Positions 62,165 to 64,000 of a stretch of 64,000 nucleotides of DNA are shown one piece after another (position 1 is the first letter of the stretch; each line of letters begins with the position of its first letter). Source of the DNA: Leptolyngbya sp. SIO1E4. GTDB lineage: Bacteria > Cyanobacteriota > Cyanobacteriia > Phormidesmidales > Phormidesmidaceae. Below the pieces are notes generated by a model that was not told the origin of the DNA, ran no database searches, and was given only the letters and a program-made list of their open reading frames with translations. A program made the translations under genes and the position numbers. Location: assembly GCA_010672825.2 (NCBI GenBank), contig JAAHFU020000008.1, positions 26,410 through 90,409 on the forward strand, in the 5' to 3' direction.

Positions 62165-62512
62165 TCATGAATATTCTCGATTATTCATGGTGTTTTGACC
62201 AACGGCAACCTTTAATGCTGATCCATACCTGAGGAACAAAATGCCGTTCGCCAATATTTTTACAGATCCCTTCATACCTTCGTGATCTTTCCTCAATCAA
62301 AAGTTATTTCCCAAAGCATGTATCAAACGCATCGCATAGGCCAAAGACCCCGAGCAAATGTCTGCTCAATTTTCTTCGTTAAATAAATTTTCTCTCGTTT
62401 TTCCCGTAGTAATTGATACAGATAAAGACACCCTTCACTGGGTACCTCAATAGGCACTTTCTTCTACAATGCAAGACTAAGATCCCCAATTGTTCGCTTG
62501 CAGGAGGCTCCT
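62165..62512. other. Divergent promoter region of Liv-type genes
   Basis: 348 bp between the ATPase and binding-protein genes. AT-rich; both promoters expected. No operator symmetry was noted. Confidence 0.45.
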
Positions 62513-63805
62513 ATGGTTAACACTAGTTCTCATTGGCGTTATTGGATATTGACAGCTTTGATGGCTGCGTCGCTGGTGGCGTGTAGTAGCGAGCAAAACA
62601 CTGATGGCGCAAATAGCGATCCTGGTGCATCAGACAATATTGCGGCAGAAAACGCTTCCACAGACACTATTAAGCTTGGGGCCTTAATGCCGATGACAGG
62701 AGACTTACAAGCCTTTGGAGAAACCAGTCTCAACGGTATCAACCTCGCCGTGGAAGAAATCAATGCCGCTGGTGGTGTCCTGGGGCGGCCCATCAACATC
62801 TCTGTGGGGGATACACAAACAGCAGCTCAGCCCAGCATTGATGCAGCTCAAAAGCTCGTTTCGATCGAAGGTGTTGTGGCCATTATAGGAGCGCTCTCTA
62901 GTGGCAATACCATTCCTGTCGCAGAAAGCATTACCAAAGATAACCAAGTTCCCCAAATCTCCAGCGCCTCAACTTCTCCAGAGATTACGACTCTAGCTGA
63001 TGATGACTTCTTATTTAGAACAGTCCCCTCTGACGCGTTTCAAGGAACTGCCCTCGCCGAAGTTACTCGTGAACAAGGCCTAGAGAGGCTAGCAATCATC
63101 TATGTCAACAATGATTATGGACAAGGTCTGGCAGATAGCTTTAAAGCAGCCTTTGAAGCACAAGGCGGTGCCGTTACAGGATCCGTACCCTATGAAAAAG
63201 GACAAGCCTCTTATCGAGGAGAACTACAACAATTAGCTAGCGCAGACGCTGAAGCTTTACTCTTGGTTGGGTACCCCGAAAACGGCATTACAATCCTCAA
63301 GCAATCTTTAGAGGAAGGTTTTTTTGACAGATTTGTTTTCACTGATGGCATGAAAGCACCAGAGGTGATTGATGCAATCGGGGCCGAATTTTTAGACGGA
63401 GCCTTTGGGACTGTAGCGCAATCTGCAACAGAGAGCGATGCTTATACGCTTTTCACAACTGCTTATGAAGCTCAGTACGGGGAATTGCCGCCAAAACCCT
63501 ACATTGACACCTCCTATGATGCGCTCATGATATTAGCACTAGCCCTAGAGAAAGCCGGCGGTACAGATGGCACAGCTATTCGGGATGCGATGCGTGAAGT
63601 AGCCAGTGCTCCAGGAATTGAAATTAAGCCTGGAGAATGGGCGAAGGCAGTAGAAGCAATCGCTAACGGTGAAGATATTGACTATGTTGGAGCATCTGGA
63701 TCTATAGATTTTGATGACAATGGAGATGTCGCAGGTTCGTTTGCTCACTGGGCAATTGAAGGAGGCGAAATTGTGACTGTAGAGGTCTTTGAACCAGAAC
63801 TCTAG
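62513..63805 (+). CDS. ABC transporter substrate-binding lipoprotein, LivK-like
   Basis: 430 aa from ATG at 62513, five bases after AGGAGG; a TTG five codons upstream is less likely. Lipoprotein signal WILTALMAASLVACSSEQN with the lipobox LVAC (acylated Cys about residue 24). The mature part is a type I periplasmic binding protein (LivK/Amt/urea group): IKLGALMPMTGDLQAFGETSLNGINLAVEEINAAGGV, IGALSSGNTIPVAESITKDN and FDDNGDVAGSFAHW. Ligand is probably a branched-chain or neutral amino acid or a related small molecule; not assigned further. Confidence 0.9.
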   Translation: MVNTSSHWRYWILTALMAASLVACSSEQNTDGANSDPGASDNIAAENASTDTIKLGALMPMTGDLQAFGETSLNGINLAVEEINAAGGVLGRPINISVGDTQTAAQPSIDAAQKLVSIEGVVAIIGALSSGNTIPVAESITKDNQVPQISSASTSPEITTLADDDFLFRTVPSDAFQGTALAEVTREQGLERLAIIYVNNDYGQGLADSFKAAFEAQGGAVTGSVPYEKGQASYRGELQQLASADAEALLLVGYPENGITILKQSLEEGFFDRFVFTDGMKAPEVIDAIGAEFLDGAFGTVAQSATESDAYTLFTTAYEAQYGELPPKPYIDTSYDALMILALALEKAGGTDGTAIRDAMREVASAPGIEIKPGEWAKAVEAIANGEDIDYVGASGSIDFDDNGDVAGSFAHWAIEGGEIVTVEVFEPEL

Positions 63806-63862
63806 CTGGGGCCTTCCGTCTTTTGTGTAAATGCCCGTTTTTTGAAGAAAGAATGCGGTTTC

Positions 63863-63898
63863 AGGAGTGTCATCAAACACGGTTTCCTAGACACTCCT
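63863..63898 (+). terminator. Possible terminator hairpin after the binding-protein gene
   Basis: AGGAGTGTC (63863-63871) pairs with GACACTCCT (63890-63898) over an 18-base loop; only a short T-poor tail follows, so termination is uncertain. Confidence 0.45.
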
Positions 63899-63968
63899 CT
63901 ATAACTCAACATGGATTGCCTAATTTATCCTAGAGTCGAGATGTGCTGATAAGTTGCTTAAAAACAAA

Positions 63969-64000
63969 TCCCCCTCCCGCAGCTGTGTGAGGGAGGGGGA
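63969..64000. repeat. CTCCC inverted repeat at the window end
   Basis: TCCCCCTCCC (63969-63978) and GGGAGGGGGA (63991-64000) with 12 bases between form a perfect 10-bp stem. Related in composition to the family C elements. It continues beyond the window. Confidence 0.6.

Noticed and set aside
1..64000. CRISPR arrays, tRNA and rRNA genes
   Set aside because: No regularly spaced direct repeats with unique spacers, no cloverleaf with GTTCGA-type arm in a non-coding place and no rRNA-like segment found by eye; a covariance search could overturn this for tRNA.

Overview
The window is chromosomal DNA from a cyanobacterium, probably a filamentous or Leptolyngbya/Nodosilinea-like lineage; the lineage is an inference. 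Evidence for a cyanobacterium is direct: a high-light-inducible protein, a CP12 Calvin-cycle regulator, a nickel superoxide dismutase with its maturation protease, a geranylgeranyl-reductase-like flavoprotein, many GCGATCGC (HIP1) octamers, and several small proteins of cyanobacterial type. I found no rRNA, tRNA, CRISPR array, phage block or intact transposase. Gene order is mosaic: short operons of one to three genes on both strands, separated by spacers of 0.1-0.7 kb.

Layout. 0-7 kb: HtrA-type protease with two C-terminal PPC domains, HLIP, DUF3326 protein, FIST sensor protein, CP12, an ArsC/Spx-like protein and small regulators. 8-12.4 kb: FecR-domain protein, CHASE2 adenylate cyclase and amidase in a tight run (the last two overlap by ATGA). 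12.7-19.3 kb: isoaspartyl peptidase, ATP-grasp protein, MerR-type regulator plus VWA protein behind a perfect 7-4-7 palindrome, double-GNAT protein. 19.9-25.8 kb: housekeeping genes (ilvC, typA/bipA, RimK with its partner peptidase, thrC). 26-34 kb: PilP-like and zinc-ribbon membrane proteins, murF, a JAMM metalloprotease and a MoeB/ThiF-rhodanese protein. 34.9-38.5 kb: a defence-like island with a large NACHT NTPase, a HigB toxin gene broken by an in-frame TGA, its short antitoxin, and a leftover tail of a second NACHT gene. 38.8-47.8 kb: EEP-family hydrolase, SbcD-like nuclease, serine hydrolase, Rieske protein divergent from an AraC regulator, BenE transporter, aspartoacylase-like protein. 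48-57.5 kb: NicO-type nickel/cobalt exporter, LysR regulator, PEP-CTERM phosphoesterase, secreted nuclease, sodN-sodX, GNAT and the reductase. 57.8-64 kb: two very small genes, DEAD-box helicase, NarL-type response regulator, and a divergent pair from a branched-chain amino acid type ABC transporter.

Three families of short non-coding repeats are scattered through the spacers. Family A (about 95 bp, six copies including one partial, both orientations) and family B (about 90-105 bp, two copies) share a TATAGC end, often sit immediately after a stop codon, and lie side by side at 45.3-45.5 kb. Together with the NACHT/HigBA locus they are the least explained structures here.

Start sites were adjusted where a Shine-Dalgarno sequence, signal peptide or family length argued for it; reasons are in each entry. 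Product calls rest on recognised motifs read by eye, not on database searches.
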